DNA of 64,000 bases from Carallia brachiata (taxonomy: Eukaryota; Streptophyta; Magnoliopsida; Malpighiales; Rhizophoraceae): assembly GCA_021464245.1 (NCBI GenBank), contig JADCRB010000069.1:1489092-1553091 (forward strand). The letters run 5' to 3'. The notes beneath the pieces are model-generated. The model saw nothing but the letters and a program-made list of their open reading frames with translations, had not been told where the DNA came from and ran no database searches. Below are positions 61,004 to 64,000 of this stretch, in pieces (position 1 is the first letter of the stretch; every line of letters begins with the position of its first letter). The position numbers and the translations under genes are program-made.

Positions 61004-64000
61004 ATGTCACTGCTCACCAGTTTCAAAGCGCTGAAAGAGAGCCTCAAACCTAAACCCTGCAGCAGCAGCAGCAGCAGCAGCAGCAGCGCGAGCCTCTCCT
61101 CGACAGCATCAGCCTCATCTTTCACACATTCATCGTCGTTGTCTCAACAACAACCAGAGCCCACGGTTTCGATTCCCACCAGGAAGCCCCCAAAATCTTC
61201 TATTTCACAGCAGCTTCAACGCCTTGGGGAATCTTTTCCTCTGCCGCCCCAACAACAATGTACAACCAATCAAACCCAACAGCCAAAAAGGCCTGAAAAC
61301 CGGACCCAAGTTGAAAATCTTGGGGATGGAGACGAAGAAGAAGACGAGGAGGACGAGATCGGGGAATTTGGGGATCTTGGGAGACCCAAATTGGGTCAGT
61401 TTCAGTTTGATTACACGGGACCCTTCGAGCCTTTGGTTTTGTCTATGCCGGACGAGGTTCCTGTTGTACAGGTATCATCATCCTATAAATGCTTTGAGCC
61501 TTCTTCTTTTTCACCGAAATTCTTGTTCCTTTGATCAAATTTTCATCATTTGTATTCACCGTTGTTGGTATTGCATGTATTTTTGTTGTGTATGTGGAAA
61601 AAGGATACATTTTTAGTAGTTTCGTTGATACATGTTTTTTGTGCAATTGTTACGAGTGTGATTAGGGTTTGGACGTATTATTTGAATTTTAGTTCCTAAA
61701 TTCTTGAAAGATTGTATGTTCAAGAAAAGACTGTTTTTGTATCTTGTAAGTTGTAAGAGAGTAGAAATTATTCCAAACGTTGTATTATCGACATAAATTT
61801 TTTGGCTTTTTTTTTTTTTTACCCTCTGACCTGCAGGTCCCTGCATCTATCAACTGCAGATTGCTTGAGCATCAGAGGGAAGGAATAAAATTTTTATATA
61901 AGCTATACAGAAACAACCATGGAGGCATTCTTGGTGACGACATGTAAGTTATATTTGTAGTACCTGAAATGTATCATCTACTATAGTATTTCAACGGTTA
62001 GAATTTTACCTCGTGTAGGCATCAATATTTTCTGTGTATGCCAAATTTGAATGCTCAGTTTCTGTTTAGGTTATAATCTCTTTATTTGATATTTGTAAAG
62101 TAGTCTCTCAGTGTTGGACTAACTACTGTTACAGTAGTAGATGTCACTGTTTTATGTTCCTTGATGCCAATTTAGTATCGTCTTATATGTTAGGGGACGT
62201 GCTTGTGATATAGAATATTTTAAGAGACTTTCTTATGCTTTGGAGAGCAAAAATTTGCACAAAATGATATCTTCTTTACTGACAAGTGATTTTCTTTTAG
62301 TAACTTGCAACCTTCATGACTATTTCCTTATGAATTATGATATTGATCAATTTTTTAAAGATAATTAATATGTGCACAACTGAGTTATTGGCAATACCTA
62401 TTTGGTATATTGTCCCACATAATCATTTGTTATGGTGGAGTTCCATGCTAATAGGTAAAGAGATTTTTAAGTAAAAAGCATCGTTAACCCAACTTTAATA
62501 TTATCAATAATCGTAACCGTGACACACGAGATGGATTGTTCGGACAATAAGAATTTCTATTGCAGGAAGCCCTTATAAATTTGCTTAGGCAATTGATTAC
62601 TCTTGTGGCAATATCGGTGCTTTTACTTTATGTAATTGATTCTTTATGAGCACAAATACTCCTTAAAGCTGTTTTCCTGTCAATGTCACGTACCACGTAA
62701 CTGTCGGACCACCGGCATCAATGTTTGTTATCATACTTTTTATGGTCTTATGCATTCTTTAATGTTCAGTAATGGTTTGATAGAACTTGAATGTGTATTA
62801 AAAAAAATTTGAACAGGGGCCTGGGTAAGACCATTCAGACAATTGCATTCCTTGCTGCTATCTTTGGAAAAGATGGAGAGTCTGCTGACCCAGTTAAGGA
62901 AAAGGCAGGGAAAAATGGTCCTGTACTTATAATTTGCCCCACTTCAGTTATACACAACTGGGAGATTGAATTCTCTAGGTGGGCAACTTTTAATGTTTCT
63001 CTTTATCATGGTGCAAACCGTGATTTGATTCTTGAGAAACTAGAAGCAGGTGGAGCTGAGATACTGATCACGAGTTTCGACACGTTCAGAATTCATGGTA
63101 GTATTTTGTCTGAAATTAAGTGGGAGGTTGTGATTGTCGATGAAGCCCATCGGCTTAAAAATGAAAAATCAAAACTTTATGGCGCATGTTTAGAAATTAG
63201 CACTCGAAAACGTATAGGTCTGACGGGAACCATTATGCAGAATAAGATAATGGAACTGTTCAATCTGTTTGATTGGGTTGCACCCAGATCATTGGGAACA
63301 AGGGAACATTTCCGAGAGTTCTACAATGAGCCCCTCAAGCACGGCCAGAGGTCAACTGCACCTGAAAGATTTGTGCGGGTTGCTGACAAGCGCAAAGAGC
63401 ACCTGGTGGCAGTTCTTCGTAAATATATGCTCAGGAGGACAAAGGAAGAGACTATTGGTCACCTTATGATGGGAAAGGAAGATAATGTCGTATTTTGTTC
63501 CATGAGTGAATTGCAAAAACGTGTTTATAGAAGAATGTTACAACTGCCAGATGTCCAATGCCTTATAAACAAGGACCTTCCGTGCACTTGTGGCAGCCCT
63601 CTAAAACAAGCAGAATGCTGTAAAAGGATTGTACCAGAAGGAATTATCTGGCCTTACCTCCATAGAGATAATCCTGAAGAAGGTTGTGATTCATGCCCCT
63701 TTTGTCTAGTCCTTCCTTGTCTCGGGAAGCTACAACAGGTGAGGGAGTTCTCCACTCATGTATTGTTGTTACTGGTTACCGCAATGGTCTCTATCTTGTA
63801 TGCACTCAACATTTTGCATTTGTGCAAGAAAGGTTAACTGGTTATCTATTTTGAAAAAGTTTTTGCTTTTGTTCAAAATGGGTGGAGCTTGGCTGGGTCT
63901 ATCTTTATGTTTTTATGCTTTTTTTATATTTGACTTCTCATTAACAGATAAGCAATCACTTGGAGCTGATTAAGCCTAACCCTAGGGATGAAACAGATAA
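61004..64000 (+). CDS. SWI2: SNF2-family ATPase of the Switch 2 (SWI2/CHR9, ERCC6L2-like) type, 5' part
   Basis: Exons are 61004-61471, 61837-61943, 62817-63738 and 63948-64000 (continues past the edge). The N-terminus is disordered: a serine run encoded by (AGC)n, Gln/Pro-rich stretches and an acidic run DGDEEEDEEDEIGEFGD. The ATPase begins at INCRLLEHQREGIKFLYKLY. Motif I is GGILGDDMGLGKTIQ, split by intron 2 inside the Met codon. Motif Ia region: PVLIICPTSVIHNWEIEF; motif II: VIVDEAHRLKN; motif III: GLTGTIMQN. Then LRKYMLRRTKEE. A cysteine cluster follows (CTCGSPLKQAECC, then CDSCPFC), between the two helicase lobes. The second lobe lies outside the window. Such proteins are nuclear DNA translocases implicated in DNA repair. 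The start is ATG 61004, the first ATG of the frame; only a TTG precedes it. Confidence 0.88.
61061..61087 (+). repeat. (CAG/AGC)n microsatellite coding for poly-Ser in the SNF2 gene
   Basis: Nine AGC-type triplets translate to a run of Ser just after LKPKPC in the disordered N-terminus. In-frame triplet, so length changes would be tolerated. Confidence 0.85.

Noticed and set aside
1..64000. CRISPR arrays, bacterial operons, phage or toxin-antitoxin systems
   Set aside because: The window is plant nuclear DNA with spliced genes; no direct-repeat/spacer array or prokaryotic gene organisation is present.

Overview
The window is nuclear DNA from a dicot plant. Genes are split by AT-rich introns with GT..AG borders and lie far apart in AT-rich spacers full of small retroposons, terminal-inverted-repeat elements and (TA)n/(CT)n tracts. 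The recognisable proteins (callose synthase, Bet v 1/MLP-like protein, endo-beta-mannanase, a myristoylatable CDK-like kinase, mitochondrial EF-G, a Switch-2-type SNF2 protein, a phytocyanin relic) are all ordinary plant families. I cannot name the species. No bacterial-type operon, CRISPR array, rRNA or intact tRNA gene is visible.

Layout. 1-310: C-terminus of a callose synthase (+). 1214-3045: a 344-bp tandem duplication split by a 1.13-kb poly(A)-tailed retroposon. 5004-6488: two-exon Bet v 1/MLP-like gene (+). 8546-9504: E2F-site promoter and a conserved nuclear-type protein of unknown function (+) whose frame is broken twice. 10215-13670: five-exon GH5 mannanase (-) with a SINE in intron 1. 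14000-18750: gene-free. 18765-19262 and 22066-22497: two small membrane proteins (-), the second preceded by a 41-codon upstream ORF. 22700-29700: gene-free, with TIR elements. 30032-35837: eight-exon CDK-like kinase (+) carrying two miniature LTR elements (TRIMs) in introns 1 and 3. 37850-47700: a nested tandem duplication of about 4.2-4.3 kb containing decayed exons of a gene I do not recognise. 48441-54549: 20-exon mitochondrial elongation factor G (+) with two frame-breaking indels. 56620-57628: phytocyanin/early-nodulin-like pseudogene (-). 58640-60435: two TIR elements. 61004-64000: start of a Switch-2-type SNF2 ATPase (+), running off the right edge.

The genes are independent housekeeping or cell-wall genes and form no pathway cluster. 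The most informative observations are structural. A TRIM has inserted inside the 3' splice-site region of the kinase. A multi-copy decayed gene cluster has reiterated 5' modules. Four single-base frame breaks are confined to two otherwise well-preserved genes, which means either assembly errors or recent inactivation. I did not find a convincing undescribed multi-gene system; the best novel-function candidate is the E2F-promoter gene at 8767.
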